The notes beneath the pieces are model-generated. The model was not told where the DNA came from. It was given only the letters and a program-made list of their open reading frames with translations, and searched no databases. The translations under genes were made by a program, and so were the position numbers. Source: Druceiella hillmani (Eukaryota > Arthropoda > Insecta > Lepidoptera > Hepialidae). From it: DNA of 64,000 nt. Shown here one piece after another: positions 41,701-54,428 of the stretch; the first letter of the stretch is position 1, and each line of letters starts with the position of its first letter. Where the stretch lies: NCBI GenBank assembly GCA_039881145.1, contig JAYKKI010000006.1, forward strand, positions 23,248,501 to 23,312,500. The letters run 5' to 3'.

Positions 41701-42842
41701 AAGAGCCATCCATAGCTAGCAAATAAAAAAAATTACGATTCACAATCTTCGGTCACTTCGTAGCTTTCACCTAATATCAAGTTTAAATAAAATTAGAAAA
41801 ATGATTTTAAAAACACGTTTGTTATAATATGAAAATTGTAGCGAGAAATGAATGTGATGCTATGATAACTTTACAGTTAAATGTATTAATACGATGAATA
41901 AGGTTTTTCTCCGATATTAAATGAAAAAGAAAATAGTGCCAGATTTTATGAATTTTTAGGAAGTATTGATTTAGTAAAGAAAATTCGATATTATACTGTT
42001 TCAGTTAATTTTTCACTAGAACAAAAATATTTTGTATCGAAATAAATTTCAATTGTATTTTTCATTTGTAAAGTACACATGATTACTATCATGATCAACG
42101 TCCCATTGCGAATGTGAAAAGAAAAACAATGATAGTTGCCTATATGAGGGCTCCACTTTTGTAATTATCATTTAAGTTTGTACCATTGTTTGACATTTTT
42201 TTGGTAAGAAGAATTAGATAAATTATTGAGGTTGGAAATTTGTATCGGGTACCCAATATTAGCTCTATGAAAAATTAACATTTAATTATTTTTAACAGTT
42301 TGTAGACTACAAACTCTGTATAAATTACGACATGTTTCCAGTACCTGCATTAGTTGTTATTGCTGAGCAAATATAACAAATTATTTGCTAAGCTGAACCG
42401 GAGTTTTTTTGTAATCATTTAATTTTTAGGGCCATTTTTACTTGGATACAATAACAAGTTTAACTCTTAAAGAGCAATGCAGTTCCCAATACCTTTTTAC
42501 CTTACTTGTGCTCGTATTAAAAACCTTTTGTAACTAAACTCAAATTGTACGGCAGTGGGATTGCTATTATATTATCTTTAGCCAGGACTGTGGATAAAAG
42601 TTGGAGGTGGTCTTGAATAATTTTATAAACAAGCAAATATAGTAAAAGATTTTTATAATTTACAGGTCGATCAAAGAGCTCGGGGGCCAATTTCCTATTA
42701 ATAATTAATCCAATAGTCCGCAGTGTGGTGAGTGAAGTCTAAGGTAAAAAACATAGGTTAACGGTTTTCTCTTTCTAAAAGAGTAACATGACAGTGTTAG
42801 AGTAACATTGCAGTTACAAAAATAAACATTGCAGTTAAAAAT

Positions 42843-42885
42843 ATAGATGAACAAAAATTGCTTAAAGCAATTTTTGTTCATCTAT
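42843..42885. repeat. Perfect 21-bp-arm hairpin
   Basis: Arms 42,843-42,863 and 42,865-42,885 are exact reverse complements around a single base. I found no counterpart in the left outer arm, so it probably arose after the arms separated. Confidence 0.9.
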
Positions 42886-44527
42886 TTTTTTCCCAAACTC
42901 TTGAAATAATATGACCAAAAAGTGAATAAATGAAATAATATCATTTCTAAAATAAGATAATTTTCCAACCTATCTTTTTATTTTAATTGTGACCATTTTT
43001 TTTAAGATAGTCTCAAATACCCTTTATGCGTGATATTGAAGATTCTCTTGAGATCTATTCATCCGAATAGGTTTTGAGTGCATTTTCCTTTATTTATCCT
43101 TTTTTTTGTCACTCTTATAATCCTTTGAAATATATATAATCCGTTCAGATCTTATAATCCTTTGAAAACGCATATCCGTACTTACATATATACACACATA
43201 CTCACCGACTGCGACGTGATTCGTGCTTACCTGCTAGAATTCCTTTCAGGAACGCCCTCCTTTTCTTACTTTTATTGGCTCCTCCTGGTTGCTAAGGCAA
43301 TACTGTCAACATGTAATGGTTTGAATTCTTTGGCCCAGTTTTTTGAAATCTATTTATATATGAATAATATAGATAATACAATGATTTCAAATAAAGTAAA
43401 AAAAGCATTTGGGAAGGAATTTTTTTGGTGCCAAATTACAGTTTCTTGTAAAGCCATAATATTACGAAAACGTATCGCCCATTATCTGTCATTTGTCAAT
43501 GATCAAATAATGGAGTAACGCTCTCTACACAGGATATCGGTGGTCTCTAAATAACTGATATATTTATGCAAAATATAAAATGTTAATATTGTCCTGACTG
43601 GCCCTTAATTTATATGAGTTCGTGATTCCGTCACAATTTTCATCTTACGGAAATTTTAAAAAAATGGAGCGCTAATTTTCCGTCCATTAAATTGGAAACT
43701 CGTAATGCGTGATGATTTATGGTTGATAGCGGCTGAAGTTTGACGAGATTTTGTATGGGTTGATTCGAAAAAGTTTGAGAGGAAATCTGTATGTATGGTT
43801 TTGCTCAGTGAACATAGTCCAAAGTGAGGTAAATTAACTGGATATGTTGTTCACATACTGTGTATTGATGAAAAGACGTAAATAGTAAAACGAATTAAGC
43901 TAATTCGAAACTCCAAAAATTTATATCGTAATGCGATAGATTCTAAAACATAATTCAATTTCTTAATTTTTGATTTATTTTGTTTAGCAAAAAATGTACA
44001 TTCATGTTTAAGTTAAAGTTCTTTTCAAGAAACAAGTATATTTAAAGTTTAATAGAGTTGAAATATCTTTTACATTATTTATAATACCCAATCAGTAGAA
44101 TACTTGTCAAATTACGAAATCCACAAAAAAACATTTCGTTTATAAATATATTAGTTCCATGCTTTCTTTTATAATTTGTAATTGCTTAAACATTAACTAT
44201 TTTAAGCCCAAGCGAGATAGAAGTACTTGTTTTTTCAACAACAGTATTAATGGCACACGTACATTTTAGAGAATAATTAAAATGTTTATAGCTATACAAC
44301 AAAAATATTCTACTATTACACTAAAATTACACTAAAGTAATTTTACAATAGTAACTTACTTTAGTATGAAAACATCACACTAAAGTAATTTCCATCGCAA
44401 TGCCAAAAATGTAACGAAAATAGATATCAATTTTATACTTAGAAATAAAAATAATAGAATCAATTAAAATGTTTTTGCTTTATTGAAGATGCTAAAAAAT
44501 ATTGTCAGTGGCGTAATATTAGTATAA

Positions 44528-44616
44528 CCGTTAAGGCTTATTGTAACTAATATTATGCCTGTAAGGTACTGTATACAATAAGCCGTTAAGGCTTATTGCG
44601 ACTAATATTATGCCTG
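44528..44616. repeat. Tandem duplication, 55-bp period
   Basis: CCGTTAAGGCTTATTG followed by ACTAATATTATGCCTG occurs at 44,528-44,561 and again at 44,583-44,616. The left arm has a single related copy (about 21,385-21,420). Confidence 0.85.
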
Positions 44617-46124
44617 CTGCTTGTTTCGTAAAAAGACGTACATATATAAACTTATGCTACATATATATAGAAATTGTGTATAGGTTTGGTATATATGTTT
44701 TTGTTTATATTAAATAATTAATAATTTAGAAAATTTTAATTCAACATTTTTTTGGTTTTATGTCAATTATTGAATATTTAATTGCATACTAATTATTCAT
44801 TATTAATTAATTTTCAGCAGTCAAAAAGGTCATATAGAGAGAAATTGCATTCGATATTGACGTACTCTACTTACTCTGATTGTCCGTTATTATCGTTTTG
44901 TATCTTTTACGAAATGTATTCGTCACCCCAGTAGATTATTAACTTAACTATAAGAAGAAAGTATAAAAAATAGAATGTAATATAAAACATAAAATAATGA
45001 AAAAAGCGGTCTTGATCGTGTGCCTGTACACTGCGCTATGGCAATTAAGGAAATACCATAAAGATCAATAAAATTGTGTTTTCTTTAAGGAGTACATTTT
45101 ACATCGCCTCATTGTAAATTTTAGCGAGAATTCTCACGCTTATGCTTTTATACTCCTTGTTGCGTCGAATACTGAAAAAAAACTCATGAAATTCCAAAGG
45201 AAAACATAAATATTGCCGGGAAAGTTCAACAAGAAATACAATTCTCGTTAATATGAGTGCAACTTCGGTAGTACGAGTATCTGTTATGTGTGTAACAACA
45301 GTTGATAAACCAAGAGTAGCGTCTGTGATTTCGTTCTCGTACAATTAATTTTTGTGCTCTAACAAATTTGTACATTTATTCCGTAATGGATGCTACTCAG
45401 GAATCGGTCCGCGTAAAAATGTAATTGCGACTTGACTTGATATATATTCAGAAGTTAAGTAATAGGAAATAAAGGCATCTGGCGGCGCTCTGAGAAATTT
45501 TTTTTTTATTTTTATCGACTACGCCCTTTTTCCGGATTGAAAACTATTTTATTTCTTAGTCGGTAATACATTCCATTAACGTGCAAGAAAATAAGTTAAG
45601 GATTGATTTGTTTCTATAAAGAGCAACTTAGTAATAACTAAAACATACATACACTTAAACGATTATTTCGTTTTATATAATCTCTTTTGACATACAAAAC
45701 AGCGTGCCGGACAAACTTGTTTATAGTATATCTCCTCGAATAAGCTCGACGCTGATGCAATGCTTTTGTTTTATAACTTTTGATCTCAATATTCTTAATT
45801 CAAATAGTGTTGCCATATACCATTTTTAAATGAAAATATTAAAAGTAGTGAGATAAAAGCAGCTTATTTTTCGCTGATCTTTGCTAAAGTTCATATAAGT
45901 ACAGTTTATTGATTTGTTGAATATTATATCTGTCAAAATATTGATTTTTTTGCACTTTCAATATTTATCAGCTCATTACAACGTTAGTACAATACGGTTC
46001 ATACCACTGTGATAACTTGTAGTTGTAAATACTAATATTTAGACAGCACCCTTCCCATGATTTTGAAATTAATATTATGACAGAGTAGGGTTTTCGGAGT
46101 ATTATATTATCATGAAAATAATAA

Positions 46125-48893
46125 TTAAATGCTAAAGAATACCCTCGTCGCAATAATACAAGTGTATGCACCTACCGAAAGTTCATCTCAAGATGAGATT
46201 GATAAATTTTACGGGGACTTAGAAAAAGCACACGATACTGTCTCCACGAAGTTTGTTATATCTATGGGCGACTACAACGCACAAATCGGTGTACCCAAAG
46301 TCCATGAACAGTCAGTTCTCGGTAAATACGGTCACGGTAGCAAGAGTATCCGCGGGGACAGACTCCTTCAATATGCACAAGAGTACAACTTGAAAGTAAT
46401 AAATACTATGTACAAGCTAACGCCAAAGAACAGATGGACATGGATCTCTCCTGATAAAAATACAAAAAACAAAATCGATTATATTATGACCACAAAACCC
46501 AACTTATTTACAAACTACAAAGTACTAACGTCATTCCACTTTGGTTCTGACCATAAGTTATTAAGAGCCTCAGTTCACTTGAAACCTGAAAGAAAATGCA
46601 GACGTGGTTTTTCGAACGCAAGAAATAAACTAAAAACAGTAAAAGAGCAAGAGATCTACCTTGAAAATCTAAGTAGCTACATACCTGAACTTATAACAAC
46701 ACATAAAAACTATAATGCTGAAGGCTACTGCCACAAGATCGGAGACTCTATATTACAAAGTTTGAAATCTAATAAAATACCAAAAAAGAGTACTATTCTA
46801 TCCGCAGAGGCGTCAAAACTCATGAAAGAGAGAAGTATACTACAAAACAAATCTAAACTAACCAAAACCGAGAAAGAAAAACTGAAAGATCTCTATAAAA
46901 CTACCAATAAAGAAATAAAAAGATGCTACGATAACCATAGAATAAATGCTATACAAAGACACCTTAAAAACTCTAGATCAGCTAAAAAAGCCTACAAAGA
47001 ATTAAATATATCTAAAACATGGATTCCATCAGCATCTGCAGCCCGGCTCTACAAAAATTATGTCTCGAGAGGAAATCATAAATACAGCCACAGAGTTTTA
47101 TGCAAAACTATATAGTCAACCAGACTCACAAAACCAAATAATTTCTGTTGACCAACATAATGAAGTTCTCCCAGTGCCAGAGTTCACAGAGCCTAAAATT
47201 CTGATACAAATAAAGAAGCTTAAGGCAGAAAAAAGTCCAGGACCAGACGGGATCACAAATGAATGCATCAAGTTTGCAAGAACTCTACTATCGACTCCAA
47301 TCACTCTACTATGGAATAAAATATCACAAGAGGAAACTGTGCCACAGATATGGACGGAATCTGAGATTGTCTTACTGTATAAGAAAGGCGACCCGGCTGA
47401 CATAAGCAATTATCGTCCAATAAGCCTCATGCCCAGCCTATATAAGCTGTTCGCCTCCTGCTTGCTGAATAGAATGACCTCAGATATCGACGAACACCAG
47501 CCAATAGAACAAGCCGGTTTTAAAAGCGGTTTCAGTACAGTTGACCACATTCAAGTTGTTGATCAGGTGATAGAGAAATATCAAGAATTCCGTAGACCCT
47601 TATACGTAGCTTTTATAGACTATAAAAAAGCATTTGACTCTATATCACATAACAGCATCTGGGAAGCGCTGAGGACACAGAACATAAACGAAAAATATAT
47701 AAAAATACTGAAAAATATTTATGCGAACAGTAAAAGTAGAGTCAAACTAGATAGAGTAGGAAGAAAAATTGATATAAATAGAGGCGTGCGACAAGGCGAC
47801 CCAATCTCTCCAAAACTATTTACAGCCGTCCTACAGTACATAATGAAGGACTTACCATGGTCTACGAAAGGCATCAGGGTAGAAGGTGAGTTTCTAAGCC
47901 ACCTCAGATTTTCCGACGACATTATTCTTTTTTCAGAGTCTCCACACCAATTAAATAGTATGATGTTAGATCTCCAGCAGGCGAGCATTAAAGTTGGTTT
48001 AGAAATGAATCTAGACAAAACTAAAGTCATGACTAACTACCTCAAGACACCCATAACTGTAATTGATATGCCAATTGAATATGTAGAAAAATACATCTAC
48101 CTAGGGAAACAGATTTCCTTCAGCAAAGAAAGGAAGACTGAAGAAATTGACCGGAGAGTAGCAATCACCTGGAAAAAATACTGGGCTCATAAAGGCATAT
48201 TCAAGTCGCACCTACCACTGCCTACCAAGAAGACAGTTATGGACTCGGAGATTCTACCGTGTCTCACCTACGGCTGCCAAACCTGGACGTTTGACCTTAA
48301 GACTAGTAGCAAAATTCAGACCACTCAGAGAAGAATGGAGAGAAGTTACTTAGGTATCAAATTAAAAGATAAAATTAGAAATAAAACCATCCGCAAAAAA
48401 ACGGGTATAACAGATGCACTCACCTACTCTCTTCAAAGAAAATGGAGATGGGCGGGTCACGTGGCGAGGAACGCTGATAATAGGTGGGCACAAAAAATCA
48501 TCCAATGGACGGGACCACAAGGTACCAGAGCGAGAGGCAGACCCAATGCCAGATGGGCTGACGAGATCGTGGCTACAGCAGGTTGCGAGTGGCTCCAAAC
48601 AGCCAAAGATAGTGACGAATGGCAAGCTTTGGAGGAGGCTTTTCTTACCCTAAGGGGGTCCATATAAATTTAATAAACAATATATAAAAAAAAAATTTTA
48701 TAATAATTTGTCAATGTAAATTATCATGAGCATTAATTAATTTTAATATTCTATTTTAATTTTTTATGCAATGTATTATTAATTATTAATTAACGTTGTT
48801 ATTTATTATTTATTTTTTTTATTGCATGTTGCATGTATGTAACTTTTTGTATGGAATTTAATAAAGCTTTATTATTATTATTATTATTATTAA
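46125..48893 (+). mobile_element. RTE-clade LINE, 5' truncated
   Basis: A 2.77-kb non-LTR retrotransposon in the plus orientation. It starts inside the endonuclease, runs through the reverse transcriptase and a C-terminal domain, and ends with AATAAAG at about 48,860 and an (ATT)n tail (48,868-48,893). The FSDD active site, the endonuclease type and the arginine-rich GHVAR...RGRP C-terminus are typical of RTE elements in arthropods. The short 3' UTR and simple-repeat tail also fit. 5' truncation is the usual result of incomplete reverse transcription. It lies within about 40 bp of the outer edge of the right outer arm. Confidence 0.9.
46129..48667 (+). pseudogene. RTE endonuclease-reverse transcriptase, truncated, one frameshift
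   Basis: The protein would nick DNA and reverse transcribe the element RNA. The first frame (46,129-47,115) holds endonuclease motifs: IQVYAPTES (start), GDYNAQIG (46,267-46,290), WTWISP, KIDYIMT and SDHKLL (about 46,546-46,563). Roughly the first 80-100 residues of a normal RTE endonuclease are missing. The second frame (47,060-48,667) holds the reverse transcriptase: SPGPDGI, NYRPISLM, FIDYKKAFDS, RQGDPISP and the catalytic FSDD at 47,909-47,920, then YLGKQIS and the C-terminal GHVARNADNRW...RGRPNARWADE block. The frames must join by a one-base shift between about 47,020 and 47,060. With only one lesion in about 840 codons, this is the youngest-looking coding element here. A GDPADISNYRP variant and all catalytic Asp residues are intact. 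Confidence 0.9.
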
Positions 48894-50007
48894 AGTCATT
48901 TTTAAAATATTTCCAAAAACATATTTGAAATATTTCCACAAAAATTCAAAGCCACTGGAATCCCTTCTGGTTATATGACCTTTATCAACTTATTATTTTA
49001 ATATATTATAGATGGACCAAGTAGTTTTAAAAGTTTATGTAAACATGTTTATTCAATCTATAACATTGGGAGAAGCTTTCAGTTCGATAAATAATTATTC
49101 TTATTCGTGCATACCTGTTTATCAGCCCTATTAGGGTAAGAATGTAGGCCACACTTGCTAAATAAATTTTGTGAATCATCAAAAATTTTCGCTTAAAAGC
49201 ACACTGTTTAATTTGTTAATCGTACAATTTAAAATTAAAGCGTTTACTTTCTATTGTGTAATGTCACATTGGTTCATTCCATATATGAATTCATTTTCAA
49301 AGCTAACTGATACATATGTTGAATGATTTCAATATAGATATGTGATTAATTAGGCATATACTTATTCTAATAATAATTTTAGATTAATTCAGCCTAATCT
49401 GAAAAATAATTTATTGGTGCTACTATTGCTAGAAAATAATAAAAGACCCATTAAAGTCCATTAAGGACGACGTTTCAATTTTTGGAGCGTAGACATTGTA
49501 TTCTCAAGGTTCATAACTGTCGTTTTTAGTTTTATTTCTCTTATTGTATTTATTATGAAAGGCACACTTATTATGCCGTTCAAGAGACAGTTCGTTGTAT
49601 ATAGTGCTTGTATATAAGTTTCTTTTATTAGTATTTTATACTGTTAAATTCTGCTGTAATACACAAAATTAAAATTTACTTGTGCCCTGTATATTTCAGA
49701 AGTGATTATATTAAATTACATAATAGTAGAATATTAAAGAACATAACTTAATATGTGCAAAAATTATATTTTTTATGTTGTTAATAGTAATATTCCAAAA
49801 TTGCAGAATGACTTGGAACTTAACATTAATTTTGCAGTTATTTTATATTTATAAAGCCCACTAAACCGTCACTAACCATTATCATAGAGATAAGTCTCAT
49901 TAACGCTCTAAAAGTGGATCTCAACAGGTAAATAGCATATCAGAACTTTACTCATCGATGCCTTATTTCAAAATCTATCAAAATGCCTTCCCGGGTTAAA
50001 AAAATAA

Positions 50008-50036
50008 TTACACGGTTACGGGTGGTAACCGTGTAA
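50008..50036. repeat. Perfect 12-bp-arm hairpin
   Basis: TTACACGGTTAC (50,008-50,019) and GTAACCGTGTAA (50,025-50,036) with the loop GGGTG. There is no T-run or other sign of function. Confidence 0.9.
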
Positions 50037-52682
50037 CAGCAAAAGCTGAGAACAATATTTCATCCATATACGCTAATACTATTTAATTTTAGATTTTTAC
50101 TATGTTAATTTTTAATTTATTTTCAATTTTTATAGTTTGAATGACATCAAAATCAGTAATATTTTTTTGTTCCTGTCACACGTGTATTGTGTCTGCCAAG
50201 ATAAGCAAGACTGACGAGACAATACTGAATTCTGTCATTTGAATGTGGATAAGATGTTATCTACCATGATGCATTGCAGCAGTTCTATCTCCTTCACACC
50301 TATATCGCACTCGTTCACCTATAATATTTACGTGGCAACTTTCATAACCACGACTGTATTTCTTACACATGTTTTTTTGACTAATTGATTCATTCTTCTG
50401 TATGGGCTTTTTGATATTTGAATGTGTATGTAAAATTTCAAAGTATTTGGATATTCACTAGCTAGCACCATAACTTTCGTTCATTTTGAAAGGTATTTGG
50501 TTTTACGTGTGTATTTCATATAACGTTCATTGAATTTAGCACCGAGCGCATCGCACGTCACCTCATTCGGTCATTCCCTCTTGATTAAATATGAGTATAT
50601 ATAAATGCTGTTTATTTTTTTATGATGAATATTCTTTTTTCTATAATTTATCCATTTCCACAATTATCAAAAATTATTAATATTTTACATGTAAATGTTT
50701 AATTAGTGTTGAAGATATGCTATATAGTATCATGCCAAATAAAATAAACTCTTTTTCTCCAAATTCAACAATTTCATATTAATTACAACTAAATTAAAAT
50801 TATAATTTAATTTATATATTGGTAAATTATTCTAAAATAACGGAAATAGAGAGGTGAACTATCTTAACAGTAAATTATGAAGAAGAAATAGTACTAATTT
50901 TGTCAAATTATACACTAATAAATGTCATCACCTGACAGTTTTATTCAAAAGATAATATATTGAGAAACTCTTAATGACGTTACATTAAAACTCCGTCGAA
51001 AAAAATTGATATTTTTTCAATTCGTTGAAAATATTTTGATGATAACTTACATCGTTAAAATATCTGTTTCCTTGTATTCCGTTTACCTCATCCGGATCAA
51101 AATGCAGCAACGTCACCTCAATACTGCAAGTGGATAGTTGGATTTATTACTAATACTTAATTGTGGAAATGTGTTTACTAATAGTTTCCTGAGTTTCCTT
51201 TTTCTCTGAGTAAGAGGACTTAATGTAATAAATGTACTGATGTGAATGTAATATGAAAATTTGAATTTTTTTTCATTTTTAACTTTAAATTCGATGGTTT
51301 CGGAAACGGTTAGATTTCTCATCTATATAATATGACACGACATCGATATAATTTTAAAAATAACCCTCGATATATCGCAAACATAATCAAGTTTCATGAA
51401 AATAAGGCTTAAGAGAGTGTAAAAATAATCCAAAATTAATTCATCGGGTGAAAGAGCTTTCCAAGCCGTCCATTGTCATTTATATTGTAATATTAATCAT
51501 TAACAAGTAACAAGGTGAAATAATTTTTAAAACTAAATACTTTAATGAAAAATATACGGAACAGCATGTCAATATTTTTAATACGCAGGCAAACTTTAAT
51601 ATGAGAGTTTTGTATTCCGGATTCCATTCCTGAGTAGCTCGTAAAACAATTATCAAAATAAAATATTTTTAAAATAATTTCATCATCAAAATGCATATAT
51701 TTAACCTTTTACCCCTGTTCATTTTTACTCTTGTTTGCTTGGAGAAAGGAAGACGGAAAAAAAGTCTGGTAAATTATCTTCTGGTATTTGTGTTTTCTCC
51801 TAAATATAACGGCTCTTTTTCCCGTTAGTATTTCCATACAGGAACCTTTGTAGTGATTATTGTTAAGGATATTAGAAATTTGGGTTTTATTGTAATTTGT
51901 TATTATTACTTTGCAACATAATTATAAAACTGAAATGTATAAATGTGTAAGAGAAAAAATACCTCTTTGATGGTGAATAATGTTTCGAGGATGTCCGAGA
52001 ATTTTATAAAAGTTTCCTTTCGATGACAAGTACATTGAATGATATCGACGTTACTTCTAATGCTTATTTGCAACAAAAGGATATGTAACCGCATGCATGT
52101 ATTAGAACGCAGTTAGTCTTATCATTATTGTCACGGTGGTAGTTCCTGTTGAAAATATTGCTCTTGTGACTGTTTGTGGTTCGAGTATTGCAAATTAATT
52201 TAGCACGGTAGTGGGTAACGAGTAGCACGTATAAAATAGTATTTATGTTATTAAAATTAATATATGTAAATAGCGTATCAAAATCTATATTAAACTAGGT
52301 ATTTCTATTAATCCAACCTGACGGTGAATGTTGATCCAAGGAATTCTGCAAAATGAATACCCAAATTCGATATCTACTGGTTAAATATTCCTATAAAGGA
52401 TTGAAAGTATCATTTTATGTCTCAGCAGTGGAAAGATAGGCTTGGAAATATTTATTTTATTCGTTATAAAATTTCATGCACACAAAAATGTAACGCTTTA
52501 AGTGCAGTCTATTGCAATTGACCAATATGAAACTCGATGAAAAATTCATGATAATGTGGCAAAAACAAAAACGGGCCATGAGAGAAAAAAGAAGGCAAAG
52601 GAAGTTATGCTACGTACAACATTGATGTTAAACTATGAGCATATTAGCGGAGCATTTCGTATGCCAGAATTCAAATTAATCA

Positions 52683-52683
<1 letters not shown>

Positions 52684-52737
<54 letters not shown>
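52684..52737. repeat. (TA)n microsatellite
   Basis: About 54 bp of TA. The open frame 52,556-52,795 runs through it and is not a convincing gene. Confidence 0.95.
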
Positions 52738-52739
<2 letters not shown>

Positions 52740-53216
52740 GGTCTCCTAAGATAGACTATATAATGACCCAAACAAATTTTAAAATAAATTTTTAGTTAGC
52801 TATGGATATCGCCCATTTTCGTAAGCAAGTAAAGACAGTACCAGTATTTGACGGCAATGATCTGGAGAGAACATGAATTTCAAAGATGCAAAGTTTTATT
52901 CTTACATCCATGATAAACATTTTTGTCAAAGTTAAATTGAAATTTTACATTTCTATTTCGTATTAAATGGGAGATTACTATCATAACGCATTTTCTTCGA
53001 ATCTGAGTCCCTTTTATAATTTAAATAAAAATGACACCCTGTACGTTAGTGTCATGTTTATAGATTCACAAAACGTTTTGTGATAGATTTTAAAAACATC
53101 ATTTTAGAAACTTGAAATTTGCAGTAGTAATTAACATAGCTAGCACTCAAAGAAGATTATATGAAATTTTAAAGGATAGAAATTACTTAAGAAAAATTTT
53201 CTTTTTAATATTCCAG

Positions 53217-53381
53217 GTATTGTGTTGTGAATCGTGTGAAAGGAATATGGGGATCTATATCACAACTATGCTACAAAGGAAATACTGTAAGAAGAACGGA
53301 TGCATGAACGTTAAACCAAGAACCACTCTGACTCAGATATATCCATATATGCTTAACTATATTAAAATAAACTCGGAATAA
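53217..53381 (+). CDS. Candidate terminal exon of a small cysteine-rich protein
   Basis: A strong acceptor-like site (pyrimidine-rich TTTTCTTTTTAATATTCCAG ending at 53,216) precedes a 54-codon open segment that is less AT-rich than its flanks. It starts in phase 0 and ends with TAA at 53,379-53,381, and an AATAAA signal overlaps the stop (53,377-53,382). The peptide begins VLCCESCERNMGIY and continues to YCKKNGCMNV, with five Cys in about 30 residues: C-C-x2-C-x16-C-x4-C. I do not recognise the family. The pattern is not that of insulin-like or eclosion hormone peptides. The open frame extends upstream to 53,112, but that part is AT-rich and probably intron. No upstream exon was identified. 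Confidence 0.3.
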   Translation, partial: VLCCESCERNMGIYITTMLQRKYCKKNGCMNVKPRTTLTQIYPYMLNYIKINSE

Positions 53382-54318
53382 AGCAACAACTCGTTTATGG
53401 ATAACAGAGACAAATTCACCTGCAGTCGTTATCCATTATCCATAGAGTTTAATAAGCATAACATATTTCAAGTATATAGATATAAGTTCAAAATAACAGT
53501 TTATTTGTTTTCATATTTGATAAAGCCCACACTGACAAAGCCCAACGTAAGAATCCTCTTGTGAATACGAAAGTTTGTAATATTTCGAAAGTCATTACTG
53601 CATCATCTAGCAATAATATGATAAGTCTGGTGTCCCAGAATTTGCTGTGGCGCCGCAGAAGTGTTTGGAAATCCGCGCTTCAACTTTATAAATTAATCAA
53701 GAATTCAAAGCTACTAGTACACAAAGCACGGTATACCGATAAACTATTTATATAGAAATAGCCTTAATATCAAAGTTATATTGCCCTAAAAGTTACTGCA
53801 TAGCTGATCATTAAATGAGAATATAAGATAATATATGTCCTTAAAATAGTACTCTGTAAATTAAAAGAGTATAGTTAAAGCTTACAAATTTCGTAATAAA
53901 ACGTGCAAAATATATTTATCTACCGAGTCTGCCATTTACATTTGAATGGCCGAATCAACGCAACTACTTTAAACTCCTGAATTAAATTGTATTACAAGCT
54001 GTCTTACGTAGAAGAGTAAATTATAATTTACCACACTTACTTACTCTTAATTCACCTTATATGAAACCTTTAATAAATATTCAGAACGATTGTGTCAACA
54101 GTAATTATGGCGAATTGTGTTGATGGCTTCTTAAAAATAATTGAAATATCGGTATAAATATTATAATTCTTTATTATTGTATAAATAATCTTACTGCATT
54201 AAGCGACACAACAACGATATTGGTTTTTATATTTTGTTTTTTTATATACCTATTTATTAAGCTATACCATAATACAATATGGTGGTACGGTATTCGCAGG
54301 CACAAAAAATAACAGAAA

Positions 54319-54362
54319 TACGTAATTCAAATATGCACTACGTAACTCAAATATGCACTCAC
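54319..54362 (+). repeat. Tandem 20-bp unit, also found at 55,256
   Basis: TACGTAATTCAAATATGCAC (54,319-54,338) is followed directly by a near-identical unit, which extends to a 24-base block (54,339-54,362) that recurs exactly at 55,256-55,279. Confidence 0.9.
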
Positions 54363-54372
54363 ATCATTACAA

Positions 54373-54428
54373 CAAAAAAAAACCGTCAAGTCTGAGTAGA
54401 ACTCACCCGCCAAGAGTTTCGTACCCAG
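54373..54428 (-). repeat. End module of the insect dispersed repeat, minus strand
   Basis: The complement reads GGGTACGAAACTCTTGGCGG, then GAGTTCTACTCAGACTTGAC, then a T-run. This matches the order of the end module at 34,174-34,215. No start module was found nearby. Confidence 0.55.

Larger units (their letters stand above)
38812..46092. repeat. Right arm of the outer, diverged inverted repeat
   Basis: Diverged reverse complement of 19,853-27,545 (anchors are given there). Arm-specific changes include extra sequence at about 40,980-41,085 and 41,120-41,445, a hairpin at 42,843-42,885 and a tandem duplication at 44,528-44,616. Open frames such as 43,162-43,518 (118 codons) are partly mirrored by the left arm but carry no recognisable domain, and they are not kept open in the counterpart, so I do not call a gene. 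Confidence 0.85.
48894..53111. other. AT-rich stretch, no recognised gene
   Basis: Apart from the hairpin at 50,008 and the TA run at 52.7 kb I see nothing firm. After the TA run, about 52,741-52,795 reads SPKIDYIMTQ, faintly like an RTE endonuclease motif, but it is too short to call. Confidence 0.4.

Noticed and set aside
43162..43518. 118-codon open frame in the right outer arm
   Set aside because: Its counterpart in the left arm is only partly open and in pieces, and no domain is visible. It is mirrored repeat sequence, not a conserved protein.
53112..53216. Upstream part of the 89-codon frame ending at 53,381
   Set aside because: It is AT-rich, has no protein-like pattern and ends in a pyrimidine tract plus AG, so it is more likely intron than coding sequence.
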